64,000 nt of DNA from Reyranella sp. CPCC 100927 (GTDB taxonomy: Bacteria > Pseudomonadota > Alphaproteobacteria > Reyranellales > Reyranellaceae), in NCBI RefSeq assembly GCF_007859315.1, contig NZ_VOHA01000004.1, positions 248,001 to 312,000 on the forward strand, given 5' to 3'. The notes below the pieces were generated by a model. That model saw only the letters and a program-made list of their open reading frames with translations, was not told the DNA's origin and searched no databases. Each line of letters starts with the position of its first letter. Position 1 is the stretch's first letter. The position numbers and the translations under genes were made by a program. Positions 43,239-52,526 of the stretch are shown piece by piece.

Positions 43239-43742
43239 TCAGGCTGCCCGCCGCTTGCGCGTGCGCGCACCCTTGCGCGCCGCGGCGCTGCGCCCGGCGG
43301 CGCCCTTCGTGCGTACGGCCTTGCGGGCGGCGGCAGTTCGCTGCGAAGCCGTCCGCTGACGCGCGGCGCTGCGAGTCTGCCGTGACAATGCGGCGCGTGA
43401 AGCGGTGCTGCGCGGCTCACGCTTCAGTACCTTTTTCACCGCACGCGCGACGCGCGGCCGCCGCCGCGGTTTGCGCTTGCCCTGGCCCACCTCGTAGGCA
43501 TAGCGGGCGCTGCGGCGGGTGCTCGATTTGGCCTCACCCTGTCGCGGTGGGGGCAGGTCGACGCCGGCCCGCCGCGCTTCGGACAGGCCGATGGCAATGG
43601 CCTGCTTGGCCGAACGGGCGCCATGCGCGCCGCGGCGGATCTTGTGAACTTCCTCATGGACGAACTCGCCGGCTTGCGTCGTGGGCGACTTGCCGGCGCG
43701 CTGATCGCGCCGTGCTTTTTCAATGGTCCGTTTCTGTGGCAT
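43239..43742 (-). CDS. DUF6496-like basic protein with Lys/Arg/Ala-rich tail
   Basis: 167 residues from ATG 43742, with GGGAGCG upstream. The N-terminal 60 residues (TQAGEFVHEEVHKIRRGAHG, RSAKQAIAIGLSEARRAGV) match the DUF6496 family. The last 100 residues are extremely Arg/Lys/Ala-rich, like eukaryotic linker histone tails, and likely bind DNA or RNA. GGATC-N16-CGTT (43797-43821, minus) lies about 55 bp upstream, one mismatch from the sigma-EcfG consensus. Confidence 0.75.
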   Translation of the reverse strand: MPQKRTIEKARRDQRAGKSPTTQAGEFVHEEVHKIRRGAHGARSAKQAIAIGLSEARRAGVDLPPPRQGEAKSSTRRSARYAYEVGQGKRKPRRRPRVARAVKKVLKREPRSTASRAALSRQTRSAARQRTASQRTAAARKAVRTKGAAGRSAAARKGARTRKRRAA

Positions 43743-43796
43743 GAGACGCTCCCAAAGGCTGATCGGCACGCTGCGATGCGTGCCACACCTCTGCGC

Positions 43797-43821
43797 AACG
43801 TCCATGGCGTCGAATTGATCC
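43797..43821 (-). promoter_or_regulatory. Possible sigma-EcfG promoter (one mismatch)
   Basis: Minus strand GGATC, 16-base spacer, CGTT, upstream of the DUF6496-like gene. Confidence 0.4.
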
Positions 43822-43840
43822 GGCCGTTGCAAACGCCCTG

Positions 43841-43938
43841 GGAGCGCGGCCGTCCCGCCCGCTTATCTCTTGGTACGGCGCGTGCGGGCGCCGCGAAGCT
43901 TTCACCGGAGATGGCGGGCGGGACGCCCGCACTCTCAG
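43841..43938. repeat. Imperfect palindromic intergenic repeat
   Basis: GCCGTCCCGCCCGC (near 43849-43862) and GCGGGCGGGACGCC (43914-43927) are inverted copies separated by about 50 bp, flanked by GGGAGCGC and ACTCTCAGG. It looks like a dispersed alphaproteobacterial intergenic palindrome and lies just past the stop of the large autotransporter, where a hairpin could end transcription. Confidence 0.55.
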
Positions 43939-43939
43939 G

Positions 43940-46900
43940 CTAGAAGCGCAGCGTCAGGCTGCCCTTGACGGCGTGGTCACGGGCCTTGGTGGCGAACTGG
44001 CCGCTGTAGGTGAGGCCGAACCTGGCGTAGTTCGTCACGTCGACGTCGAGGCCGGCCTCGACGAGCAGGCTGTCACGCGCGATCGGCACGCCGACGACGG
44101 TGAAGGGGTCGCTGCCGGTGCGGAAGGCCAGGCGCTGTTCCGGTGTCACGTCGCCGAAGGCATGGCGCCAGCCCAGCGTGCCGCGCACGGTCGCGACAGT
44201 CGTGTCGGACGGCGCCGTCACCGTTGCCGCGGCGCGCAGGCCCAGGGTGCTGAATCCCATGTCGAAGGCCTGGCGGCGGCCGGTCAGCGCGGCCGCGCCG
44301 CCGGTCTCGTTGATGCGGTCGCTGCGGTAGTTGACGTAGGCGAGGCCGGCGAAGGGCTCGACGGAAACGCGATCGAACGACAGGGCGTAGCCGGCTTCGC
44401 CGAAGATCTGGGTCGTGCGGGCGTTGTAGTCCGCCTTCAGCCGGTCGGCGACGCCCGGGAAGGCGACACGGCGCGTGGTGTCGATGGCGTGCCAGGTGAG
44501 GCTGGCGCCGGCACGCAGACCCAGCGCACCGAGCTGGCCGCCGCCATAGAGGGCGACATGGACGTTGTCGCTGTGGCCGGAGGAGGCGCGGCTGTCGACG
44601 TCGAACGAGGCGCGCGTGTAGCCCGCGGCCAGCCCGACGCGCCAGGTGCGCTCGAACGTGGCATCGACACCGATCAGGAACCCACCCAGCGAGCCGTTCA
44701 AGGTGCCGGCGTTGCCGTCGCCGCTGCGCTTGCTCCAGGCGCCGATGCCCTGTGTCCAGGCGGCGATGACGGTGTCGCCGGTTGCGGGCGCAGCCGGGGC
44801 TTGTGCGAACAGGCGGGCGGCGGCATCGGCCGGCGTGGCGTCGGGAATGACGCCCGGCGCCGTGCCGGCGAACGCCATGACCTTGCCTTCCGGCGCCAAT
44901 GCGGTCGCCGGCCCGGCGGCGCCGTATGACTGCCGCACGCGGCCGATCACGGCGTCGCGCAGGTACTGGGATTGCCCGACCATGGTCGCGGCGGTGCTGG
45001 CATGGATCTCGCCCGACAGCAGATCGAAGGCGCGGCGGATGCTGGCGGCGTCAGGCAGGTTGGCGATCGCGTCGTAGATGGCGTTGCCGGCGCCCAGGCT
45101 CTCGGTGCCCGTGCCCGTGGCGCACTGGTTGCCGGTGGCCGCGATGCCGCAGAACGTCACGGCGTTGCGCGTGACATCGAGATAGACGTTGGTGGGATCG
45201 TAGCTCAGCAGCAGGTCGATCAGCGGCAGGCTGGTGCCTGTCGTGGTCAGGCCGCCGAACGTGCCGTTCACGCCACCGTTGGCGGAGAGGATGGTATGGC
45301 GTGTGCCGGCCGTGTAGGTGCCGGTCTTTTGCACCTGCACCGTGCCGCCGCTCAAGGTCGCGATGCCGGTGGCGACGATGCGGTCGGCATTGTTGGCCGC
45401 GTCGATCTCCACCAGATAGGTCGAGCCGGCCGCGAAGGCGACGTCGCCGGCGACGTTGATCGTGCCCACGGAGTTGCCCGGCGACACCGTGCCGCCGCTG
45501 TTGGCGGTGATGCCACCCACCGTGCCGCTGCCGCCCAGGACGCCGCCGTTGACCGCCACCGTGCTGGCGATCGTGCCGTTCACGATCAGGCGCCCGGCGT
45601 TGACGGTGGTGCCACCCGTATAGGTGCTGGTGCCGGTCAGTACCGTTGTGCCGGTACCGTTCTGCTGCACCGTGCCGGTGCCCGAAATGACGCCGTCGAC
45701 GGTGAGCGTGTTGGAGCGGTTGAACGCCAGCGCGCCGTTGTTGGTCACGTTGCCGGTGATGGAGCCGGTGGTGCCGCCGTTGCCCAGCTGCAGGGTGCCG
45801 GCGTTGATCGTGGTGCCGCCGCTATGGGTGTTGGCACCGGTCAGGGCCGTGGTGCCGGTGCCGTTCTGTTGAACGACGCCGGTGCCGGAAATGGCGCCGC
45901 CGACGATCAGCGTGTCCGACCGGTTGAAGGCCAGCACGGCGTTGTTGACCACATCGCCTGCGATCGACCCCGTGGTGCCGCCGTTGCCGAGCTGCAGGGT
46001 GCCGGCGGTGATGGTCGTCGTGCCGGCGTAGGTGTTGTTGCCGGTGAGGATCAGCGTGGCCGTGCCGGTCTTGGTGAGGCCGCCGGTCCCGCTGATCACG
46101 CCGCCGACGGTGAGATCGGCATCGGTCTGGAACGTGCCGCCGGCGGCATTGAGCGTGACGTTGCGCGCCGTCACGAAGGCGGCGGTGTTCTGCAGGGTAC
46201 CGCTGTTGAAGGTCAGGCCGCCGCTGGCACTGCCGAGATTGGTATCGGCCGACACCGACAGCGTGCCCGCGTTCAGCACCGTGCCGCCACTGTAGGTGTT
46301 GGCGCCGGTCAAGGTTGTGGTACCCGTCCCGTTGTGCTCGACACTGCCGGTGCCGGAGATCACACCGGCGAAGGTGACGGCGTCGGACCGGTTGAAGGCG
46401 AGGATGGCGTCGTTGGCGACGTCGCCGACGATCGAACCGGTGGTCCCGCCGTTGCCCAATTGCAGCCGGCCGGCGGTGATCGAGGTGCCGCCGGTGTAGG
46501 TGTTGTCGCCGGTCAGGATCAGGGTGCCGGCGCCGGTCTGGAACAGCGCGCCGCCGCCGTCGATGGGCACGGCAAGGACCAGCGTGTCGGTGAAGTTGGC
46601 AACGATCTGGCCGTCGTTGATGATCAGCGGTGTCACGATGCTGCCGGCCAGGGCGCCGTCGCCGAGAAAGAGGATGCCGCTCGCATCGATGATCGTCGGG
46701 CCGGTGACGGTAACGACGGCACCGTCGGCGACCGTCAGCGCACCAGGGCCGCCAAAGGGATCGCCGATTCCCAGCCCGCCAGCGATCGTCCAGGCCGAGC
46801 CAGTGCCGGTTACGGTGATGGTAGAGGCCATGCCGATGAAGGCATCGCCCAGGCTCTCCAGCCTGCCGCCGTTGCTGATCGTTGCCGTGGCGATGTCGAA

Positions 46901-49819
46901 CGCGCCGATCACAGTGTCGCCGCTGGCCGTGGCGACGGAGCCGGGGCCGGTAATCAACAGATTGGCGCTGTTGAGCAGGTCACCGGTCTGCAGCCGGCCG
47001 CCGTTGGTGATGGCGAGCGTGCCGAAGCCGATGTCCGTGAGGCCTGCGGTGAACGAGCCACCGTTGATGTCGAGCGTACCACAGCAGACGCTCAGTATGC
47101 CGCCGATGCTGCTGGTGCCGGTCAGCGTCAATGTACCAGCTCCTTCCTTTTCGAAGGAGCCATTGCCGTTGATCGAACCGGAGAACGTGGTGCTCTGGTC
47201 GTTCAGGCCAACGACCAGTATCGAGCCCGTGCCGATCACGACCAAACCGTCGCCGGCCAGCGAGCCAGCGCCGGCAAAGATGCCACCGTCGAGAACCTCC
47301 AGGGCGGCGCCGGCATTGACGGTGATGGCCGACAGCGGCGAGAGCGCCGTGGACGTCGCTGCCAGCAAGGTGCCGGCATTGATGATCGTGGGGCCGTCGA
47401 AATTGTTGTTGCCGGTCAGCGTCAGGGTCGCGGTGCCGGTCTTGGTCAGGCCGCCATCGCCGGTGATGTCGCCGCCGATTTCGAGGTCGGTGTCGGTCTG
47501 GAAGGTACCACCCGCGGCGTTGAGCGTGATAGCGCGCATCGTTGTGAACGCGGCGGTGTTCTGCAGCGTACCGCCGTTGAAGGTGATGCCGCCATTGGGA
47601 TCACCGAGATTGGCGTCGCTGGATACCGACAGCGTGCCGGCGTTGATGATCGTGCCGCCAAGATACGAATTGGCGCCGGTCAGCACCGTGGTCCCGGTGC
47701 CATTCTGCTCGACGACGCCGGTGCCGGATATCGTGTTGGCGAACGTCACGGTATCGGAGCGATTGAAGGCCAGGATGCTGTTGTTGACGATATCGCTAAC
47801 GATCGAACCGGTGGTGTTGCCATCGCCCAGTTGAAGCCGGCCGGCACTGATCGTGGTGCTGGATAAGGGGAAGATATTGTCCGATGTCACCACCAGGGTG
47901 CCAGCACCGCTCTTGACCAGCCCACCAAAGAACGGCGGCGTGATGGTTCCGGCCTGCGTGGCCGTTCCGGTAGCGACCTCGAGGGTGATCGAGGCGCCCA
48001 GGCCCGCCAATGAGCCGATCTGGTTCGTGATGGTAATGCCATCGGCATATCCGAGTGTCGCGCCACCATTGATCAGAACCAGGCCTGTACCGAGCGCTGA
48101 ACTCGTGCCGGCCACCAGGGTGCCGAAGAAAATCTGGGTATTGCCGGTGTAGGTGTTGTTGCCCGCCAGGATCGTCGTGCCGCTACCGACCTGTATGACG
48201 ATGCCTGTCCCAGAAATCGCGCCAACGAACGTCACGGCATCGGACCGGTTGAACGCGAGGCCGCCGCCATCGAGGACGACATTGCCGGCGATTGCGCCGC
48301 TGGCGCCACCATCGCCGAGCGCCAGCAGCGCACCGCCGCGGATGGTGGTGCCGCCGGTGTAGGTGTTGTCGGCCGTGACGCTGACGTTACCGGACCGAAC
48401 GTCGACGGTGCCGTTGCCGGAGATCACGCCAGCGAACGTCACATCATCGCTGCGGTTGAACGCCAGCGTGCCGTTATTGGTCACGTTGCCGACGATGGAT
48501 CCGGTGATGCCGCCGTTGCCGAGCTGCAACGTGCCGGCGTTGATCGTGGTGCCGCCGGAATAGGTGTTGGTGCCTGTGAAAATCGTGGTGCCGCTGCCGT
48601 TCTGCTCGACGGCACCGTTGCCGGTGATGTCGTTGGCGAACGTAAACGTGTCAGAGCGGTTGAACGCCAGGACACTGTTGTTGGTGATGTTCGCGGTGAT
48701 CGAGCCGGTTGTTCCGCCAGCGCCGAACTGCAGACGCCCCGCATCGATCGTGACGCCGGCGACATTGGTGCTGTCGGCGGTCAGAACCAAGGTGCCGGCG
48801 CCGACCTTAACGACCGGGCCGGCGAACGTCGTGATCTCGCCCGCTTGCGTGGCGGTGCCGCTGGCGACGCCGAGATTCACGGCGCCCGGCGCAAAAGATC
48901 CAGCGACCTGGTTGTTGATCGTGACGCCGTCGGCGTAGCCGAGCGTGCCGCCGGCGATATTGACGATACTGAGGCCCAACGCCGTGTCGCTGCCGGCAAC
49001 AAGAGTACCGTTGAAGATGTTGGTGTTGCCCTGATAGGTGTTGTTGCCTGTCAGCACCGTCGTGCCGGTGCCAACCTGGGTGATCAAACCGATACCAGAA
49101 ATGTTGCCGTTCAGCGTCAGGGTGTCGGATCGATTGATCGAGAGCGTGCCCGTGGCGAAGGGGAGCGTGCTTGCCAGGACCACGTCGCCGACAATCGAGC
49201 CCGTCGTGCCGCCGTTGCCCAGGTGCAATACGGCACCATTGATCGTCGTGCCGCCGGTATACGTGTTGTCGGCCGTAAAGATGGTGACAGGAGGTGAGAA
49301 TGTGAAACCAGCCTGCACCGTCACCGCACCGTTGCCGCTGATCTGCGCGGCGAGAGTGTAGGGCACGAAGGCGGTGTGGTTGATATTGATCGTGCCGGTG
49401 CCGGCACCGAAGGTGACGGTCGTGGTATTGAGCTGGCCGACCGGAGCTGTGCCACCGATGGTCAGGGTACCGGTCGAACCGGCCTGGTTGGCGATGATGA
49501 CGGATCCGGCCGTCAACGTGCCGCCCTCACCGAGGGTGAGTTGCCCTGAGGCCGTATCGCCGACGATGACAGTGCCCGCTGTCGCCGGTGCGCCGGCGAT
49601 GATGGTCGGGCTCGGTGTTGTCGTGTCGAGCACGACGGTCCCGGCATTTGGTACTGCGGCCGGGGTCCAGTTGCCGGCGTCGAACCAGTCGCTTGACGTG
49701 GTCCCGGTCCAGGCCGTCTGCGCCCGCGTGGGCGAGGAGGCCGCTGCCAGTGCAATCAAACCGATTGATAGAAAGGTGGACGACTGCAACCAGGCGTGCA
49801 GACGCGAACGCGTGGACAT
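43940..49819 (-). CDS. Giant repeat-rich type Va autotransporter, 1959 aa
   Basis: Start at ATG 49819 (MSTRSRLHAWLQSST), with GGGGGAG 10 bp upstream; TTG 49837 is disfavoured. A signal peptide (to about residue 34, ending SSPTRAQ) leads a 1600-residue passenger of beta-helix repeats: the motif LAFNRSD occurs seven times with one INRSD variant, alternating with GTLQLGNGGTTGSI and GTGTTVLTGANTYSGG, the PATR (autotransporter-associated) repeat. A linker with GEIHAST precedes the C-terminal 12-stranded barrel ending SLTLRF. One Cys-Cys pair (SVCCGT) occurs in the passenger, unusual for autotransporters. It should display a long fibrous adhesin-like stalk. Paralogue of 693-3188. Confidence 0.93.
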   Translation of the reverse strand: MSTRSRLHAWLQSSTFLSIGLIALAAASSPTRAQTAWTGTTSSDWFDAGNWTPAAVPNAGTVVLDTTTPSPTIIAGAPATAGTVIVGDTASGQLTLGEGGTLTAGSVIIANQAGSTGTLTIGGTAPVGQLNTTTVTFGAGTGTININHTAFVPYTLAAQISGNGAVTVQAGFTFSPPVTIFTADNTYTGGTTINGAVLHLGNGGTTGSIVGDVVLASTLPFATGTLSINRSDTLTLNGNISGIGLITQVGTGTTVLTGNNTYQGNTNIFNGTLVAGSDTALGLSIVNIAGGTLGYADGVTINNQVAGSFAPGAVNLGVASGTATQAGEITTFAGPVVKVGAGTLVLTADSTNVAGVTIDAGRLQFGAGGTTGSITANITNNSVLAFNRSDTFTFANDITGNGAVEQNGSGTTIFTGTNTYSGGTTINAGTLQLGNGGITGSIVGNVTNNGTLAFNRSDDVTFAGVISGNGTVDVRSGNVSVTADNTYTGGTTIRGGALLALGDGGASGAIAGNVVLDGGGLAFNRSDAVTFVGAISGTGIVIQVGSGTTILAGNNTYTGNTQIFFGTLVAGTSSALGTGLVLINGGATLGYADGITITNQIGSLAGLGASITLEVATGTATQAGTITPPFFGGLVKSGAGTLVVTSDNIFPLSSTTISAGRLQLGDGNTTGSIVSDIVNNSILAFNRSDTVTFANTISGTGVVEQNGTGTTVLTGANSYLGGTIINAGTLSVSSDANLGDPNGGITFNGGTLQNTAAFTTMRAITLNAAGGTFQTDTDLEIGGDITGDGGLTKTGTATLTLTGNNNFDGPTIINAGTLLAATSTALSPLSAITVNAGAALEVLDGGIFAGAGSLAGDGLVVIGTGSILVVGLNDQSTTFSGSINGNGSFEKEGAGTLTLTGTSSIGGILSVCCGTLDINGGSFTAGLTDIGFGTLAITNGGRLQTGDLLNSANLLITGPGSVATASGDTVIGAFDIATATISNGGRLESLGDAFIGMASTITVTGTGSAWTIAGGLGIGDPFGGPGALTVADGAVVTVTGPTIIDASGILFLGDGALAGSIVTPLIINDGQIVANFTDTLVLAVPIDGGGALFQTGAGTLILTGDNTYTGGTSITAGRLQLGNGGTTGSIVGDVANDAILAFNRSDAVTFAGVISGTGSVEHNGTGTTTLTGANTYSGGTVLNAGTLSVSADTNLGSASGGLTFNSGTLQNTAAFVTARNVTLNAAGGTFQTDADLTVGGVISGTGGLTKTGTATLILTGNNTYAGTTTITAGTLQLGNGGTTGSIAGDVVNNAVLAFNRSDTLIVGGAISGTGVVQQNGTGTTALTGANTHSGGTTINAGTLQLGNGGTTGSITGNVTNNGALAFNRSNTLTVDGVISGTGTVQQNGTGTTVLTGTSTYTGGTTVNAGRLIVNGTIASTVAVNGGVLGGSGTVGGITANSGGTVSPGNSVGTINVAGDVAFAAGSTYLVEIDAANNADRIVATGIATLSGGTVQVQKTGTYTAGTRHTILSANGGVNGTFGGLTTTGTSLPLIDLLLSYDPTNVYLDVTRNAVTFCGIAATGNQCATGTGTESLGAGNAIYDAIANLPDAASIRRAFDLLSGEIHASTAATMVGQSQYLRDAVIGRVRQSYGAAGPATALAPEGKVMAFAGTAPGVIPDATPADAAARLFAQAPAAPATGDTVIAAWTQGIGAWSKRSGDGNAGTLNGSLGGFLIGVDATFERTWRVGLAAGYTRASFDVDSRASSGHSDNVHVALYGGGQLGALGLRAGASLTWHAIDTTRRVAFPGVADRLKADYNARTTQIFGEAGYALSFDRVSVEPFAGLAYVNYRSDRINETGGAAALTGRRQAFDMGFSTLGLRAAATVTAPSDTTVATVRGTLGWRHAFGDVTPEQRLAFRTGSDPFTVVGVPIARDSLLVEAGLDVDVTNYARFGLTYSGQFATKARDHAVKGSLTLRF

Positions 49820-50177
49820 CGGTACCAACTCCCCCAAGAGCCGGACTTTGATTGATCTAGCGATGCATTTATCCGACTAACGAACATTTAGCGTATGCCT
49901 GCGATTTTGTCCAATGCAGCAATGCAACTATCGCTATGTTTTCAACAACTGGATCAACCCAGGACGGCCGTCATGGCGCGCGGCAGGCCGTTGCCGCGAT
50001 CGTCCTGTTGCTGGACCGACGACGGGACCCGGTTATTCCCGTGTTCGCTGCCATCGCGCGTGTTCTCACGGACGATTTTGGGTGTTCTCATTCGAATGGA
50101 TGACGCGTGAGGGACCACCTCCCAGCATCTTGCGCCCGGCACTTGCCGCCGACAGCGCGGCGCCGAGGGAGTTCCCC
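49820..50177. other. 358-bp intergenic region
   Basis: Between the divergent autotransporter and TPR genes. It holds the autotransporter ribosome site (49830-49836) at the left end and the TPR gene site (GAGGGAG) at the right end. AT-richer than flanks near 49840-49940, where both promoters probably lie. No further gene supported. Confidence 0.5.
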
Positions 50178-50816
50178 ATGAGCCAGTCCGTGATCGAGCG
50201 GCACGCTCGTCGTGTCTGGAAAGAATGGTATCCGCTTGCCGCCGCCCGGGCCTCGTGGCTTCAGGTGCTGCTGGGGTGCTCGTGCGCCGTCGTCGTCCTG
50301 GCCGCGGCGATTTCGTCGGCGTCGTCGCTGCCGCAGCCGCAGCCGGCTGATGGGGCGGCACCAGCCGGGGCCTGGCGCGATGATGCCGACAAGGCGTGGA
50401 TCGCCGTCCATGCCGGCACGTTCAAGATCAGGAACGCAAGGCTGGAGGGCAGGGCACTGGCCGTGGCTCACTACGAGCGCGGCAACGCCTACCGGGCGAT
50501 GCGCGACCACTACAGCGCGCTGGCCGACTATACGGCGGCCGTGGGCGCCGATCCGGCGTTCGCCGAGGCTTACGTCATGCGTGGCCTGATGCATCAGGCC
50601 ACGGGGCACGTCGACAAGGGCATCGCCGACTATGATGCGGCAATCGGCATCAATCCGGACCTGGCCGTGGCCTATTTCAACCGCGCGATCGCCCATCATG
50701 GGCAGGGGCGCCTGCAGGACGCGGTCACCGATTTCGCGCGCGCCGCCAAGCGCGGCCATGTTGCGGCCCGCGATGCGCTGCTCGAACTCGGCGCGCCGGC
50801 CCAGGCCGAGCGGTAG
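50178..50816 (+). CDS. Membrane-anchored TPR protein
   Basis: 212 residues from ATG 50178 (GAGGGAG upstream). One transmembrane helix near residues 27-50 (WLQVLLGCSCAVVVLAAA) anchors a periplasmic or cytoplasmic TPR domain (about 90-200) with clear repeats AHYERGNAYRAMRDHYSAL, AEAYVMRGLMHQATGHVDKG and AVAYFNRAIAHHGQGRLQD. TPRs mediate protein-protein contacts. Not in an obvious operon. Confidence 0.8.
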   Translation: MSQSVIERHARRVWKEWYPLAAARASWLQVLLGCSCAVVVLAAAISSASSLPQPQPADGAAPAGAWRDDADKAWIAVHAGTFKIRNARLEGRALAVAHYERGNAYRAMRDHYSALADYTAAVGADPAFAEAYVMRGLMHQATGHVDKGIADYDAAIGINPDLAVAYFNRAIAHHGQGRLQDAVTDFARAAKRGHVAARDALLELGAPAQAER

Positions 50817-50825
50817 AAGCACTGC

Positions 50826-50853
50826 CGTCATCCTGGCCGTGCCCGGGATGACG
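50826..50853. repeat. Inverted repeat CGTCATCC/GGATGACG
   Basis: Arms 50826-50833 and 50846-50853, 12-base loop rich in G+C, just past the TPR gene. This is the core of a common alphaproteobacterial palindromic intergenic repeat; it may end the TPR transcript. Confidence 0.55.
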
Positions 50854-50986
50854 CCGTTGTGATGGCAGGTCATCGTGTCGAAACATTTTGTTACAGGGGA
50901 GAGACACGCCCGTCACGCGCTCCTTCCACATCTTGCCGCATCACCCAGGCCGTCGGCCGGGTGGCAGCAAGTGAGAGGAGTTTCCG

Positions 50987-51265
50987 ATGAAGAGTCTCGT
51001 GATCATTGGCACCATGGTGATGACGGGTGCCCTGGCGCTGGCATCGGCTCAGGCGCAGATCATGACGCCTCAGTCAGCGCACGCCACCGATGGACATCCG
51101 TCATGCAGTGCCCAGCCGGCGGGAGGGGGCGACTGCCATGTCCACGACCGGCAGACCTATTTGAAGGTGTTCGTCGACAAGCCCGATCCCCGGAGCCAGC
51201 CCCATGCCTGGGACGAGTACCGGGAATACGATCGGATCGAGAAGATGCAACAGAACGGCGGCTAG
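50987..51265 (+). CDS. Small secreted Cys/His-containing protein
   Basis: 92 residues from ATG 50987, GAGAGGAG upstream. A Sec signal (GALALASAQA) precedes a short mature domain with Cys and several His (HPSCSAQP, GDCHVHDRQ), which may bind metal. It precedes the CDF transporter gene by 163 bp, so a metal-related periplasmic role is possible. No family recognised. Confidence 0.6.
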   Translation: MKSLVIIGTMVMTGALALASAQAQIMTPQSAHATDGHPSCSAQPAGGGDCHVHDRQTYLKVFVDKPDPRSQPHAWDEYREYDRIEKMQQNGG

Positions 51266-51302
51266 TGCCGCACAGCCCATAAATTTTGTACTACAGGAAG
51301 CA

Positions 51303-51323
51303 CGGCGCCCTTGACGGGCGCCG
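51303..51323 (+). terminator. Candidate terminator hairpin
   Basis: 8-bp stem CGGCGCCC/GGGCGCCG with 5-base loop (TTGAC), followed after 9 bases by ATTTTGTT. Lies just past the 50987 gene stop. Confidence 0.5.
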
Positions 51324-51428
51324 CGCCGCATTTTGTTGACAAGGGTGGTCGTTGCGTCCATCTATCAAACAACTATTCAAGTGAGCAATTGTACGTAACG
51401 TTATAACACTGGTGCAGGAACGACAAAG

Positions 51429-52412
51429 ATGGCCGCGCACGCGCACCACGATCACGATCATGGCGGCAACCACAAGGGCCACAGCCATGCCCACGGTCAT
51501 GGCCATGCGCATGGCCACGGTCACGCCCATGGTCCGGCCAACTACAATCGTGCCTTCGCCGTCGGCATCGTGCTCAACCTGGTCTTCGTCGTGGTCGAGG
51601 CGGTGTACGGTGTCCTCGCCAATTCGCTCGCGCTGCTGGCGGACGCCGGCCACAACCTCAGCGACGTGCTGAGCCTGGTGCTGGCCTGGGGCGCCGCGCT
51701 GCTGGCACAGAGGCGTCCGACGGCGAAGCGCACCTACGGGATGAAGCGCAGTTCGATCCTTGCCTCGCTGACCAACGCTGCGCTGCTGCTGGTCGCCGTC
51801 GGCGGCATCGTCTGGGAGGCGGTCCATCGCTTCGGCAAACCCGAGCCGATCGCGGGCGGCACGGTGATCGTGGTTGCCACCATCGGCATCGTCATCAACG
51901 CGGTGACGGCATTGATGTTCATGTCCGGCCGCAAGGGCGACCTCAACATCAAAGGCGCCTACCTGCACATGCTCGCCGACGCCGGTGTGTCGTTGGGGGT
52001 GGTGATCGCCGGTGTGCTGATCATGATGACGGGGTGGAGCTGGCTCGATCCGGTGGTCAGTCTGGCCATTGCGCTGGTGATCACCATCGGCACCTGGTCG
52101 CTGCTGCGCGACTCGCTCAACCTCGCACTCGATGCGGTGCCCGAGTCCGTCGACCGTCAGGCGGTCGAGACCTATCTCGGTGCGCTGCCGGGTGTCACGG
52201 AAGTCCACGACCTGCACATCTGGGCGATGAGCACGACCGAGGTGGCGATGACGGCGCATCTGGTGCGGCCTGGTGCTGCGCTCGACGACGGGCTGCTCGC
52301 GCGCGCCGGCCGCGAGGTGCGCGAGCGCTTCGGCATCCACCACGCGACCTTCCAGATCGAGGCCGGTGATCCCGACCATCCCTGCCGGCTGGCGCCTGCT
52401 GACGTCGTGTGA
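51429..52412 (+). CDS. Cation diffusion facilitator (CzcD/ZitB-like) metal exporter
   Basis: 327 residues from ATG 51429 with AGGAACGAC upstream. A His-rich N-terminus (HHDHDHGGNHKGHSHAHGHG) precedes six transmembrane segments. Metal-binding HxxxD-type sites in TM2 (LLADAGHNLSDV) and TM5 (HMLADAGVSLGVV) are intact, as is the C-terminal cytoplasmic ferredoxin-like domain (EVHDLHIWAMSTTEVAMTAH). CDF proteins export Zn2+, Co2+ or Cd2+ in exchange for protons. Convergent with the Mn exporter gene; an inverted repeat spans both stops. Confidence 0.95.
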   Translation: MAAHAHHDHDHGGNHKGHSHAHGHGHAHGHGHAHGPANYNRAFAVGIVLNLVFVVVEAVYGVLANSLALLADAGHNLSDVLSLVLAWGAALLAQRRPTAKRTYGMKRSSILASLTNAALLLVAVGGIVWEAVHRFGKPEPIAGGTVIVVATIGIVINAVTALMFMSGRKGDLNIKGAYLHMLADAGVSLGVVIAGVLIMMTGWSWLDPVVSLAIALVITIGTWSLLRDSLNLALDAVPESVDRQAVETYLGALPGVTEVHDLHIWAMSTTEVAMTAHLVRPGAALDDGLLARAGREVRERFGIHHATFQIEAGDPDHPCRLAPADVV

Positions 52413-52526
52413 TTTTGGACCGCGCGCGTCCACGCGCGCATTCGCTCGCAGCGAAGCGAAGAGCGAAGGCTTTCGGCGCTAGCGCGCCGATGCGGGCGTG
52501 GACGCCCACGGTCCAAAGGGAATCAC
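52409..52526. repeat. Large inverted repeat spanning two convergent stop codons
   Basis: The left arm (52409-52441, GTGATTTTGGACCG then CGCGTCCACGCG) and right arm (52490-52526, GCGTGGACGCCCACGGTCC then AATCAC) are imperfect inverted copies. The outer ends coincide with the TGA of the CDF gene and of the GDT1 gene. Inner part contains further small palindromes. It resembles dispersed alphaproteobacterial palindromic units and could serve as a bidirectional terminator. Confidence 0.7.

Noticed and set aside
44972-47866. 964-residue open frame on the + strand
   Set aside because: It lies antisense to the repeat-rich autotransporter; the openness follows from its GC-rich periodic repeats, and the translated sequence is low-complexity with no domain.
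45600-49300. CRISPR-like regular repeats
   Set aside because: The repeats are coding, about 60 residues apart, diverged and in frame; they are autotransporter PATR repeats.
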